DNA from: Rhodospirillales bacterium
GTDB taxonomy: Bacteria > Pseudomonadota > Alphaproteobacteria > Rhodospirillales > Casp-alpha2
Assembly (NCBI GenBank): GCA_017644185.1
Contig: JAEPMA010000003.1
Coordinates: 124,001-188,000 of the forward strand
Direction: 5' to 3'
DNA length: 64,000 nucleotides
Both the position numbers and the translations under genes were made by a program. Numbering within the stretch: the stretch's first letter is position 1; the number at the start of each line of letters is the position of its first letter. Shown here piece after piece: positions 38,689 through 47,149 of the stretch. The notes under the pieces are model-generated. The model was given only the letters and a program-made list of their open reading frames with translations, ran no database searches and was not told the origin of the DNA.

Positions 38689-39501
38689 TTACCCCGGAAA
38701 GTGCCGCGCCAGAAACGACCTGAGCTGGGCGCCGCATTCGGCGCCGTGCGACAAAGGCAATCCATGGCGGGCGTGCGGGAACACCGTCAGTTCCGCGCCC
38801 TCGACCGCGTTCATCAGATCGCGCATTTCGTCGACCGCGACGAACGGGCTGGAATCGGGACACATCAACAGCATCGGCATCTTGATATTTCCGACCTCGG
38901 GCGAGAGGTCGGTCGCGATAAGCATGTTGGCGAGGCCGAGCGTTACGTGCGCGGCGCATGTCGCGTGCTGGCGCTCGAACCAGTCGAACTTGTCCGGGCT
39001 CAACGCATCCGGGAAGAACCGGCCCGCCATCATTTCGGCGGCCCACGCTTCTTGCCCGTCTTTCGCGATCACGTCATCCCACTTGCCCTGGACGTTTCTG
39101 ACCGACGATCCCCGATAAGCGGCGTTGCTGGCGGTCACACTGATCAGCCGGTCCGGCTTTCTGGCCGCGCACGCGATGGCGACGGTCCCGCCCGTCGATT
39201 CCCCCACCATGTGAAAACGTTCGCACCCCGCAGCGTCGGCGACCGATAGGGTATCGTCGATCAGGTCGTCGAGCGCCCATTGATAATCCGTCCCCGGATC
39301 GTCGGATTGCCCGAAGCCGCGCAGATCGAAGCGGACGATTTTGTATCTGTCGACCAGGTGCGGCAACCATTCCGCCCACAAACCGCTATCCGTGCTGACC
39401 CCGTGATGGAACAGGATGGTGTCGGGGTCTTTCACCCAGGGCGCGGTGATATCGATGGCGTCGTAGTATATCTGCCCCGACGGACGTTCGAGAAACGCCA
39501 T
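38689..39501 (-). CDS. Alpha/beta hydrolase
   Basis: 270 residues from the ATG at 39499-39501, which shares one base with the stop of the CoA-transferase gene. Hydrolase core: HHGVSTDSGLW, nucleophile elbow MVGESTGGTVAI, acid region LLMCPDSSPFV and His in FPHARHGLPLS. Could hydrolyse a CoA-independent ester, a lactone or an enol-lactone formed in the same pathway. It is the last gene of a leftward operon with a TauD-type oxygenase and a CoA-transferase, which argues for a catabolic role. Confidence 0.85.
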   Translation of the reverse strand: MAFLERPSGQIYYDAIDITAPWVKDPDTILFHHGVSTDSGLWAEWLPHLVDRYKIVRFDLRGFGQSDDPGTDYQWALDDLIDDTLSVADAAGCERFHMVGESTGGTVAIACAARKPDRLISVTASNAAYRGSSVRNVQGKWDDVIAKDGQEAWAAEMMAGRFFPDALSPDKFDWFERQHATCAAHVTLGLANMLIATDLSPEVGNIKMPMLLMCPDSSPFVAVDEMRDLMNAVEGAELTVFPHARHGLPLSHGAECGAQLRSFLARHFPG

Positions 39502-40712
39502 CAGATCACCCCCTCGTCTTCTAAAACCGCAAGCTCGTCGGTCGAAAGCCCCAGCTCGTCGCAATAGATTTCGGCATTGTGCTGCCCCAGTCTTGGCCCG
39601 GCGTGGCGGAGCTCGGCGGGGGTTTCCGACATAAACGGGAAGGCGTTGGTCATGCGGATGGTGCCCAGGTCTTCGTCCTCCATCTCGACGATATCGTTCC
39701 TCGCCTGATAGTGGGCGTCCTCGAAGATCTGGTCGATGGTGTAGGCCGGACCGATCGCAGCCTCGACCCGCTCGAATTCATCAAGCACGGTCTTGAGGTC
39801 GTGTTCACCGATCCACCCGGCGACGATCCCGTCGACCTCGTCGATGTGCTCGACCCGACCCGCGGGCGTCTGGAAGCGCGGGTCCGCCGCCACCTCTTCA
39901 CCCCCACAGAGTGTGAGAACCCGTTTGACGATCGAGGGCGCGTTGGTCGAGATCGCAACCCAATGCCCGTCTTTCGTCTGATAGGTATTTCTTGGTGCGT
40001 TGGCCTTCGAGCGGTTACCCCAGCGTTCCTGCACAATCCCCAGCTGATCATACTGTAACGGTTGCGGCCCCATCAGCTGGAACAGGGGTTCGTAGATCGA
40101 TACGTCGATGTACTGGCCGACCCCCGCCCCGTTCGCATCCCTGTGATAGAGCGCGAACATCGCCGAAAACGTCCCGTACGCCGCCGCGATCCCGTCGGCG
40201 AGACCGAAACTCGGTAACGTCGGCGGCCCGTCCGGTTCACCCGTGATGGCCGCGAACCCCGAAAACGCCTCGGCGATGGTGCCGAACCCGGGGCGGTTTT
40301 TGTACGGCCCGGTCTGCCCATAGCCGGTCACCCGGACCATCACGAGCCGCGGGTTGATGGCCTTCAGGTCTTCCCAGCCGATGCCCCACTTTTCCATCGT
40401 GCCGGTGCGGAAGTTCTCGATCACCACATCCGCCGACTTGACCAGATCCTTGAAGATCGCCTGGCCCTTTTCCGATCCGAAGTTAAGCGTGATGCACCGC
40501 TTGTTGCGGTTGGCCATCTTCGACCAAAGACCATGGCCGTCTTTTTGAGAACCCGTGTTCCTGAGCGGATCGCCGCGCGGATGTTCGACCTTGATCACGT
40601 CGGCGCCGAAATCCGCCATCAGCCGGCCGATGGTCGGCCCGGCGATGACGGTCGACGCGTCGAGCACGCGCAGCCCCTTGAGCGGCGGCGCCTTTCCGTC
40701 TTCGCCCGTCAT
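39501..40712 (-). CDS. Class III (CaiB/BaiF) CoA-transferase
   Basis: 403 residues from the ATG at 40710-40712; the long upstream extension is a shadow of the dioxygenase gene. Moves CoA between an acyl-CoA and a free organic acid. Family features: LKGLRVLDASTVIAGPT, LGADVIKVEHP-like FGADVIKVEHPRGD, KRCITLNF, and a probable nucleophilic Asp in FGLADGIAAAYG. Overlaps the dioxygenase by 4 nt upstream and the hydrolase by 1 nt downstream. The acid substrate is unknown. Confidence 0.92.
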   Translation of the reverse strand: MTGEDGKAPPLKGLRVLDASTVIAGPTIGRLMADFGADVIKVEHPRGDPLRNTGSQKDGHGLWSKMANRNKRCITLNFGSEKGQAIFKDLVKSADVVIENFRTGTMEKWGIGWEDLKAINPRLVMVRVTGYGQTGPYKNRPGFGTIAEAFSGFAAITGEPDGPPTLPSFGLADGIAAAYGTFSAMFALYHRDANGAGVGQYIDVSIYEPLFQLMGPQPLQYDQLGIVQERWGNRSKANAPRNTYQTKDGHWVAISTNAPSIVKRVLTLCGGEEVAADPRFQTPAGRVEHIDEVDGIVAGWIGEHDLKTVLDEFERVEAAIGPAYTIDQIFEDAHYQARNDIVEMEDEDLGTIRMTNAFPFMSETPAELRHAGPRLGQHNAEIYCDELGLSTDELAVLEDEGVI

Positions 40713-41593
40713 GCCGCGTCCGGTTCCGGCACGGCGAAGTCGCCAGGGCGAAGGAAGATCGTGGTGCGGCGCGCAAACCGCGGCATCGTCGGGTCGAACG
40801 CATCGCGCTTGTGCCATAGTCTGGCGTTGTCCCACATCACCACGTCGCCGTTGCGCCAGGTATGGGTATAGACGAAGTCGTCCTGCAGCATGTGCTGGCT
40901 GACCGCGTCGATCAGTTCGCCGCTTTCTTCTTCGCTCAACCCCTCGATACAAAGTGTCTTATTCGGGTCGAGATAGATCGACTTCTGCCCCGTCGCCGGA
41001 TTTTCGAGCACGATATCGTGGGTCGCGGGCGGCGTTTTTTCGTCGATCTTTTTCATGGTTTCGGGATTGTTCTTGAAATCGCGTTGGGTCGACGATTCCT
41101 TTTTCATCCCGTACTTGGCGGTGGCCCTTCGGCCTTCCAGCGCTTTCTTCAAATTGTCGGGCAGGGTGTCGTAACCCAGCTTGGTATTACAATAAGACGT
41201 CCGCCCGTCATTCTCGGGCATCTCGACGGCGTAAAAAACCGACCCGCTGGCCGGACGCTGACGATAGATCTGATCGTGGTGCCAATAGATTTCGTACGTC
41301 CCGAGGCCCCCCAAGGGTGTGCCGTCCTCGCGCTTCAGGCTGGTGATGTAGATGATCTCGGGATGTTTGGGCGAGATCATGTCATCGCGCACCAGAATAT
41401 CCAGATCCCCGAAGCGCTTCGAATAATCAACCTGCTGACGCTCGCTCAAGCTCTGGCGGCGGAACAACAAAAGCGGTTCCTGTTGCCAGAGTTTGTAGAT
41501 TGCGTCGAAGGTTTCGTTGTCGAGTTCGGACAGATCGACATCCAGCACCTCGAGACCGAAGGTCTCCTTCAACGGCCGGGTATTGAGTTTCAT
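40709..41593 (-). CDS. TauD/TfdA-type Fe(II)/2-oxoglutarate dioxygenase
   Basis: 294 residues. The metal triad is visible as HxD in IYWHHDQIY and a distal His in NARLWHKRDAF, with the 2-oxoglutarate-binding Arg in MPRFARRTTIF. The family hydroxylates sulfonates, phenoxyacids, carnitine precursors and many others. It is coupled to a CoA-transferase and hydrolase, so it may activate an inert side chain before CoA-linked breakdown. Substrate unresolved. Confidence 0.9.
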   Translation of the reverse strand: MKLNTRPLKETFGLEVLDVDLSELDNETFDAIYKLWQQEPLLLFRRQSLSERQQVDYSKRFGDLDILVRDDMISPKHPEIIYITSLKREDGTPLGGLGTYEIYWHHDQIYRQRPASGSVFYAVEMPENDGRTSYCNTKLGYDTLPDNLKKALEGRRATAKYGMKKESSTQRDFKNNPETMKKIDEKTPPATHDIVLENPATGQKSIYLDPNKTLCIEGLSEEESGELIDAVSQHMLQDDFVYTHTWRNGDVVMWDNARLWHKRDAFDPTMPRFARRTTIFLRPGDFAVPEPDAA

Positions 41594-41697
41594 TTTATTG
41601 GATTCCCTAAGTGTTCGTTCTTATTTTATCGGCCCGCTTTTGCGGTGCTCGGGATCGAATTTACAGCGATCACCCGACAGGGGCAATCCGGCCACCC

Positions 41698-42609
41698 TTA
41701 TCCGTTACCCTTCGCCTTGATCGCGTCATATCGCGCGAGCAGCCGTTCCGCACGGACGCCGACCGGCACGTCGATCATCTTGCCGTCGACCTTGATCGCC
41801 CCCAGGCCCTGCTTTTCCGCTTCCGCGTAAGCCTCGACGACGCGCCGGGCGTGATCGACTTCTTCATCGGTGGGGGTGAACTCCTCGTTGACGATCGGGA
41901 TTCCGGACGGGTGGATGACACTTGCCGCCTCGAAGCCGAACTTGCGCGAGCGCCGGACGTTGGCGCGAAAACCTTCCGTGTCCGTGTAGTCGGCGACGGT
42001 GCCGATAAAACCCATCGCCATGATGCCCGCCGCCTTGGCGGCGATGGCGACCTGCTGCTTCGGCATCATGAGCGTGTCGGAATCGGGAACCATCCCTACG
42101 TCCATGGCGAAATCCTCGCCCCCCAAACTCATCCCAACAATACGCGAGCTGGCGCGGCCGACGGCGTGGGCGCGGAAGTACGCATCCGCCGTTTCGATCA
42201 TCGCCACCAATTTGACGTCGCCCGCCGGACGGCCGGCTTCGGCTTCGACCTCGGCGACCAGCTCCGCGACCAGCTTCATGTGGCCTGCCCCGTCGACCTT
42301 GGTCACGAACAACGCCTTCGCCCCCGCCTTCACCGCGGCGTCGACGTCGGCCACCATGTGACGAAGGGGACGGTTGATGCGGACCGTCGCGTCGGCCCCC
42401 GACTGCGAGACCGATTTGACCGCATCGGCCAGCATGCCGCGGGCGCGCGGGCGTTCCTGTTCGGGGACGCTGTCCTCGAGATCGAGGATGATCGCATCGG
42501 CACCGCGCGTGTGCGCTTTTGAGATAAATTTCTCGTTGTTGGCGGGGACGTACAGCAATGACCGCCACACGAGGTCGGCGCTGCCTCTTAGTCCTTTGTT
42601 TTTGCTCAT
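41698..42609 (-). CDS. HpcH/HpaI-family CoA ester lyase
   Basis: 303 residues from the ATG at 42607-42609 with GGGA upstream. Citrate lyase beta / malyl-CoA lyase fold: RSLLYVPANNEKFISKA, DAIILDLEDSVP, VRINRP, LVAMIETADAYFRA with the metal Glu, GGEDFAMDVGM and VIHPSGIPIVN. It may cleave a malyl-CoA, citramalyl-CoA or related ester, or hydrolyse one. It precedes the dioxygenase by 104 nt on the same strand; it is plausible as the downstream step of that pathway. Confidence 0.9.
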   Translation of the reverse strand: MSKNKGLRGSADLVWRSLLYVPANNEKFISKAHTRGADAIILDLEDSVPEQERPRARGMLADAVKSVSQSGADATVRINRPLRHMVADVDAAVKAGAKALFVTKVDGAGHMKLVAELVAEVEAEAGRPAGDVKLVAMIETADAYFRAHAVGRASSRIVGMSLGGEDFAMDVGMVPDSDTLMMPKQQVAIAAKAAGIMAMGFIGTVADYTDTEGFRANVRRSRKFGFEAASVIHPSGIPIVNEEFTPTDEEVDHARRVVEAYAEAEKQGLGAIKVDGKMIDVPVGVRAERLLARYDAIKAKGNG

Positions 42610-42800
42610 GATGTTCCCTTCGTTTCGCGCGCCCGTGTCCCCGGGCTGACGGCATCGGTATACCCGTATGGACAACGGGCGTGGAAATGCATACGACGAC
42701 GGCAACGGTACGGTCGGTACCGGGATCAATCAAGGGAATGGCGGGCATAGGTCCGCCGTCGCCTGAAAGCAACACCGCCCCTTGGGGACGCCGGCGGCAG

Positions 42801-43331
42801 ATGACGAAAGACGTATGCAACGTGACCACGATTGAAGCTATCCGCGCACTGACCGACAATCCCAGGCTTCTCGAGTTCGCCGAATTCGTGCTCGACGCGG
42901 CGCAGGGAAAACCCTTCCCCGACTATAAAAGCATCGACCTGATGGATATCGCGCCGTTGGTCCGTTTCGTGTGGGCCATCGATTTCTCGAACGGGATCGG
43001 CGACCGCCCGAAGTTCGTGTTCTCCGGCACCCAGGTCGACGAGCATTACGGGATGAACATCACCGGCAAGTGCTTCGAGGAAATCTACGTCGAGCCCGAT
43101 TTCGACAAAGCGGTCACCGGCAACTATTACCAGGTCTACGCCCAGAAAAAAGTCGCCTACACCTGGCGCCGCGTGCACTATTTCGACGAATTCATCGAAC
43201 GTTACAAATCGGCCGAGGCGATCACGTTCCCGTGCTCGACCAACGGTGTCGACATCAATTACGGTCTCGGCTTCATCGAATATTCGCCAACGGCGAAAGG
43301 CCCCGACGAAAAAGTCTTCAAGCTGCTCTGA
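42801..43331 (+). CDS. PAS-domain protein (PAS_5 type), alphaproteobacterial family
   Basis: 176 residues from the ATG at 42801; a longer frame to 42681 overlaps the divergent lyase leader and is less likely. The style is that of small single-domain PAS proteins: LLEFAEFVLDAAQGKPFPDYKSIDL, FVWAIDFSNGIGDRPKFVFSGTQVDEHYGMNITG and YFDEFIERYKSAEAITFPCS. No output domain. Such proteins are frequent in Rhodospirillales and of unknown role. It converges with the TauE/SafE gene, 4 nt apart. Confidence 0.75.
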   Translation: MTKDVCNVTTIEAIRALTDNPRLLEFAEFVLDAAQGKPFPDYKSIDLMDIAPLVRFVWAIDFSNGIGDRPKFVFSGTQVDEHYGMNITGKCFEEIYVEPDFDKAVTGNYYQVYAQKKVAYTWRRVHYFDEFIERYKSAEAITFPCSTNGVDINYGLGFIEYSPTAKGPDEKVFKLL

Positions 43332-43335
43332 CGGC

Positions 43336-44106
43336 TCAGACGACACCCATCCCGGAAAGCCCGTCCCAGATCAGCTTGACCCCGGCGAAAAACAACAACG
43401 CGTAACAGATCCGATAGAACGTCTCGCCGTCGATGACGCGGACCAGCTTCCACCCCAGCCAGACGCCGACCGGCACCATCGGCATCAGGATCAGGCTCGT
43501 CGTCAGGTTTTCGGTCGAAAACTGGCCAAGCCACAGATACGGCCAGATCTTCACCTGGTTGACGACGAAGAAAAAGAACACCTGCGTCGCGACGAAGACC
43601 CGCTTATCGAGCCGCTGCGGCAGCAGATACATTTTAACCGGCCCACCGCCGGCGTGCGCGATGGTACTGGTATAGCCGGCCAGCGCCCCGCAGAAGACAC
43701 CGAACCAGCGGCCGGCGCGGCTGTCGGCGTTGATCGGGGTCTGTTGCAGGAAGTACGTCAGCGAAAAGATCAGCGAAAATCCGCCCAGGATCAGCCGGAT
43801 CATGTTGTCGTCGACGTGGCGGAAGGTGAGCGCGCCGATGGCGATACCGATGATGGACCCGGGCAGAAGCGCGATCAGGTTGCCCTTATGAAAGTCGCGG
43901 CGATAGCCCCAGATATTGAAGATGTCGATCACACAGAGGATCGGCAACATGATCGCCGCCGCCGCGACGGGCGATATGAAGACCGCCATCAGGGGGACCG
44001 ACAACTGTCCCAGGCCGCCGCCGAGGCCGCTTTTGGATATGCCCGTAATCAGGACGGCGAACAGCGCCACCGCCAGGAACAGGGGCTCGGGGAAAGTTTC
44101 GAACAA
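43336..44106 (-). CDS. TauE/SafE-family sulfite/organo-acid exporter
   Basis: 256 residues, about eight membrane spans. TauE/SafE signatures: AVLITGISKSGLGGGLGQLSVPLM and the later mirrored copy GYTSTIAHAGGGPVKMYLLP. Members export sulfite, sulfoacetate or related acids. Lying near a TauD-type oxygenase operon it could release sulfite from a sulfonate pathway, but it is separated from that operon by the oppositely oriented PAS gene. Confidence 0.88.
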   Translation of the reverse strand: MFETFPEPLFLAVALFAVLITGISKSGLGGGLGQLSVPLMAVFISPVAAAAIMLPILCVIDIFNIWGYRRDFHKGNLIALLPGSIIGIAIGALTFRHVDDNMIRLILGGFSLIFSLTYFLQQTPINADSRAGRWFGVFCGALAGYTSTIAHAGGGPVKMYLLPQRLDKRVFVATQVFFFFVVNQVKIWPYLWLGQFSTENLTTSLILMPMVPVGVWLGWKLVRVIDGETFYRICYALLFFAGVKLIWDGLSGMGVV

Positions 44107-44213
44107 CGATGCGGGTTCTTTCGATTAGCGGACGCGTACCCCTTTTATAAAGGGATTAAGGGGCAGTTGCGCCAGCAAAAATCCGCATCGAGGGGAATTT
44201 TTATATCGGCACC

Positions 44214-44981
44214 TCAAGCGGCGCGGCGGCGGATTTCCTGAACGTCGGCGCTCAGCATATAGCCGACATTCCGTACCGTCTTGATGATCGCGGGCCGTTT
44301 CGGATCGCGTTCGATCCGGCGGCGCAAGCGGCCGACCTGTACGTCGATCGAGCGGTCGAAGGGCGAGGCTTCGCCGTTGCCGACGAAATCGAGAAGCTGT
44401 TCGCGGCTGAGGGCGCGGTTCGGGTGGGATGCGAACGCCACCAGCAGATCGAAGGTGCCACTGGTCAGCTTGACGGGTTTGCCCATCGGCGAGGCCAGGG
44501 TGCGGGCGTCGCGGTCCAGCATCCAGCCATCGAAATGAAGGGTCTTGTTCCACTGCTGCTTGTCCTGCCCACCGGCCAGGGGCGGCGTTTTCGACGTGTC
44601 GGGCACGCCCAGGCGCCTCAACACACTTCGAAGACGCGCCAACAACTCACGCAAGTGGAAGGGTTTGACGAGGTAGTCGTCGGCCCCGACTTCCAATCCC
44701 GCGACCCGGTCGATCACGTCCTTCTTGCCACTGAACATGATGATCCCGATTTCGGGCGCGTCACGGCGCAACCGGCGCACGAGATCAAGACCGTCGGCGC
44801 CCGGCAGGCGTTGCTCCAGCAGGATCAAATCCGGCATCCCGGTTCCTGTCAGTTCGTCCAAGCCCACGCCGTTCTCGGCTTCGCATACATCGAAACCCTC
44901 ATCGGCGAGGTATGCCGCGATACTGCGGCGGATGTCGGGGTCGTCGTCGATAATCGCAATTCTGGCCGGTGATACGGACAT
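44214..44981 (-). CDS. OmpR-type response regulator with Glu at the phospho-acceptor site
   Basis: 255 residues from the ATG at 44979-44981 (GGAGG upstream); the frame runs far further but only by chance. Receiver domain (1-120) with acidic pocket IIDDDPD, switch Ser in IIMFSGKKD and Lys in DDYLVKPF. Where the Asp should be, PDLILLEQRLPG has Glu56, codon GAG. C-terminal winged-helix domain (about 155-245) with DVQVGRLRRRIERDP and TVRNVGYML binds DNA. The substitution mimics phosphorylation, so it may be constitutively active. No histidine kinase is adjacent. Confidence 0.9.
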   Translation of the reverse strand: MSVSPARIAIIDDDPDIRRSIAAYLADEGFDVCEAENGVGLDELTGTGMPDLILLEQRLPGADGLDLVRRLRRDAPEIGIIMFSGKKDVIDRVAGLEVGADDYLVKPFHLRELLARLRSVLRRLGVPDTSKTPPLAGGQDKQQWNKTLHFDGWMLDRDARTLASPMGKPVKLTSGTFDLLVAFASHPNRALSREQLLDFVGNGEASPFDRSIDVQVGRLRRRIERDPKRPAIIKTVRNVGYMLSADVQEIRRRAA

Positions 44982-45112
44982 GGTCGTTTCATCCTCCAAT
45001 CGATATGACCGACAGCATGCCGCGACCTTTGAGAGCATGGTGTGACATGATCGTATCATAGTTGTGACCCCCCTCTGATATGGCGGAAATTCAACGATTC
45101 CGGTCTTTCCAT

Positions 45113-45137
45113 GGAACAAACCCGCCACGCCTGCGTT
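45113..45137 (+). promoter_or_regulatory. EcfG-type general-stress promoter
   Basis: GGAAC (45113-45117), 16 nt, CGTT (45134-45137), an exact match to the alphaproteobacterial EcfG consensus. It lies 55 nt before the DUF1328 gene start, the right distance for its transcript. Confidence 0.8.
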
Positions 45138-45191
45138 GACGTGGCATTGGGCCGGCAACGGCCGAGCGTTATTCAAGAAAGGACCGACATC

Positions 45192-45368
45192 ATGCTTTAC
45201 TGGGCAGCCGTTTTTTTCGTGATTGCCATTATCGCGGGTTTCTTCGGTTTCGGCGGCATCGCCGCCGCCGCCGGCGGGATCGCGAAAATCCTGTTCTTCA
45301 TCTTCCTCGTCCTGTTCGCGTTCGCGCTGATCTTCGGGCTTCTGGGGCGCCGCACACCGAGGATATGA
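45192..45368 (+). CDS. DUF1328 small membrane protein
   Basis: 58 residues from the ATG at 45192, preceded by AAAGGA. Two hydrophobic helices joined by a Gly-rich turn: [23 protein letters not shown], then [25 protein letters not shown], the hallmark of the DUF1328 / YtjA family. Members are stress-induced in several proteobacteria; the function is unknown. Preceded by an EcfG-type promoter. Confidence 0.9.
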   Translation: MLYWAAVFFVIAIIAGFFGFGGIAAAAGGIAKILFFIFLVLFAFALIFGLLGRRTPRI

Positions 45369-45521
45369 AACCACCGGCCGTTCCGGGGATCCGGTTACAA
45401 TTGTCACAAGAGTCATCGGATTCCCGGCGCCCGGACATCAACGGGTTACGTGGGCTGACTAGGTTCTCTCCAAACGCAACGACCGGCGCGGCACGATGCC
45501 CGCCAGCGATGGAGAGTTCGA

Positions 45522-46028
45522 ATGAACGACGTACGAAAGAACCTGGAACGCCACCTGCCCGCTTTACAGCGCTATGCGATGTCGCTCGCCTGCGACCCGG
45601 CGGCGGCGCAGGACTTGGTGCAGGAATGCGCGATGCGCGCCCTTGCCAAGGCCAACCTTTACAAACCCGGCACCAATCTCAGGGCCTGGTTGTTCACGAT
45701 CCTGCATAATCTCCATGTCAGCGAAGCCCGGCGCCGCCAGCGCTGGCCCGCGGCGAAGGATCCCGATTTGGTGATCGAGCGGATATCCACCCCGGCGCCG
45801 CAACCGGCGGCGGTGATGCTGAACGACGTCGGCGATGCGATCTCGGAACTGCCCAGGCAGCAGCAACGGCTTTTGATGTCGATCGGCGTGGAGGGCAAGA
45901 GCTATGACGAAGCCTCCGACGAGTTCGGCATTCCCCTCGGCACCGTAAAATCCGGGTACGCCCGTGCCCGCAAGGCCCTTGCGGAACGCGTCAGCTGGCG
46001 GCCCGCCGCGCAGACGCGCGGCGCCTGA
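45522..46028 (+). CDS. ECF RNA polymerase sigma factor (EcfG-like)
   Basis: 168 residues. Region 2: QRYAMSLACDPAAAQDLVQECAMRAL, then NLRAWLFTILHNLHVSEARRR; region 4: LPRQQQRLLMSIGVEGKSYDEASDEFGIPLGTVKSGYARARKAL, a helix-turn-helix that recognises the -35. Its closeness to two exact EcfG-type promoters makes an EcfG-family role likely, though neither nepR nor phyR is adjacent and no EcfG box precedes it. Good GGAG ribosome site. Confidence 0.88.
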   Translation: MNDVRKNLERHLPALQRYAMSLACDPAAAQDLVQECAMRALAKANLYKPGTNLRAWLFTILHNLHVSEARRRQRWPAAKDPDLVIERISTPAPQPAAVMLNDVGDAISELPRQQQRLLMSIGVEGKSYDEASDEFGIPLGTVKSGYARARKALAERVSWRPAAQTRGA

Positions 46029-46056
46029 ACACGACGCTTTTTTCATAAGAAATTTC

Positions 46057-46081
46057 GGAACCTTTTCGGCTCACCTGCGTT
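46057..46081 (+). promoter_or_regulatory. Second EcfG-type general-stress promoter
   Basis: GGAAC (46057-46061), 16 nt, CGTT (46078-46081). Same spacing and consensus as the site at 45113. It lies 54 nt before the small lipoprotein gene and probably drives the following three stress genes. Confidence 0.8.
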
Positions 46082-46134
46082 GATCAGGTACAGCGGGCAC
46101 CGGACTTCCGGTGCGCAACCAAAGGAGAACTGCG

Positions 46135-46305
46135 ATGCAGAAGACCAGTCAGAAACTCATGGCCCCCTTGTTTGCGGCCTCTATCGTGATGTCGTCGCTG
46201 GCGCTTGCCGGCTGCGAAGAAGACGGCCCCGCTGAAGAGGTTGGGGAAAAAATCGACGAGAGCGTCAATGACGCGAAGCGTGCCGTGGAGGACGCCGCCG
46301 ACTGA
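46135..46305 (+). CDS. Entericidin-like small lipoprotein
   Basis: 56 residues from the ATG at 46135 (GGAG upstream). Leader PLFAASIVMSSLALAGC ends in lipobox LAGC, then a short acidic tail EEVGEKIDESVNDAKRAVEDAAD, a helix typical of entericidin-like and YjbJ-type stress lipoproteins. Behind an EcfG-type promoter; likely induced by envelope or osmotic stress. Confidence 0.82.
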   Translation: MQKTSQKLMAPLFAASIVMSSLALAGCEEDGPAEEVGEKIDESVNDAKRAVEDAAD

Positions 46306-46382
46306 CCGCTCCGTCTGCGAGGACTTATCAATGCAGTCCCGTCAACGGGACAAACCATCCCAGACCATAAAGGAGACGAGAC

Positions 46383-46682
46383 ATGGCGAGCGAAAGCGAA
46401 ACCCTGAAGAAGGATATGGCGGACCTCCGCACGTCCCTCGACAAACTCACGAAGGATGTGGCCGCCATCAACAAGGCGGTGCTCGACGATGCCAAGAAAA
46501 GCAACGGCGAGTTTCGTGAAGAAGTCCGCGAGAAGGCCCATGAACTGGCCCAACAGGCCCGCGACAAGGGCCGCCAGTCGGCCGAAGCCGTCGGCACGAC
46601 GGTCAGCGACAATCCGTTCCGGAGCGTCCTGATCGCGTTCGGCGCCGGTGTGCTGCTGTCGCAGCTGATCCGCCGTCACTAG
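46383..46682 (+). CDS. DUF883 (ElaB/YqjD-type) membrane-anchored protein
   Basis: 99 residues. A long amphipathic, coiled-coil-like region (MADLRTSLDKLTKDVAAINKAV and EEVREKAHELAQQARDKG) leads to a single C-terminal anchor DNPFRSVLIAFGAGVLLSQLIRR. This is the layout of inner-membrane proteins that bind ribosomes in stationary-phase E. coli. It follows the EcfG-driven lipoprotein. Confidence 0.85.
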   Translation: MASESETLKKDMADLRTSLDKLTKDVAAINKAVLDDAKKSNGEFREEVREKAHELAQQARDKGRQSAEAVGTTVSDNPFRSVLIAFGAGVLLSQLIRRH

Positions 46683-46696
46683 AACGGACCGATCCG

Positions 46697-47149
46697 ATGA
46701 ACCTCTCAGGTGCATCAGACCTTATCGGCGCGTCGATCTGGCGCGCCAAGGCCGCGGCGAAGCGCAGCCTCGTCACGGCGGCTATTGCCATCGTCGGCGC
46801 ACTCATCATCGCGTGCGCCGCGGGCTTTGCCGCCGGGGCGGCCTATATCGGCTTATCTTTAATCATGCCGGACTATTTGGCCGCGCTCTCGGTCGCGGTG
46901 ATCCTGCTGATCGTCGGCAGCGGCGTGTTGATCTGGGTCGGCGGTTCGCGTGACGGCGCGCCCCAACCGAAACGTCCGCAACCGGCTGAACAAGCCGACC
47001 CGGCCATGGAAGTGTTCCGGCAGACCGCCGCCGCGATGGGACAGACCAAGGACCGCCCGGCCTCCACTTTATTAACGGCGGTCGCGCTCGGTGTCGCGGC
47101 GGGTCTCATGACCCCGGATAAACGCGGCGACGCCCAGCCCCATCAGTAA
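46697..47149 (+). CDS. YqjE/holin-like membrane protein
   Basis: 150 residues. Two long spans (SLVTAAIAIVGALIIACAAGFAAGAAYIG and YLAALSVAVILLIVGSGVLIWVG) followed by a Gln/Pro-rich cytoplasmic part and a third hydrophobic patch (LLTAVALGVAAGLM). Position after a DUF883 gene mirrors the yqjD-yqjE pair. Its end overlaps the convergent nuclease gene by 7 nt. Confidence 0.75.
   Translation: MNLSGASDLIGASIWRAKAAAKRSLVTAAIAIVGALIIACAAGFAAGAAYIGLSLIMPDYLAALSVAVILLIVGSGVLIWVGGSRDGAPQPKRPQPAEQADPAMEVFRQTAAAMGQTKDRPASTLLTAVALGVAAGLMTPDKRGDAQPHQ

Noticed and set aside
44982-45416. Extra N-terminal 145 residues on the response regulator
   Set aside because: The stretch lacks family pattern and overlaps the EcfG promoter and DUF1328 gene on the other strand; the ATG at 44981 has a strong GGAGG and starts exactly at the receiver fold.
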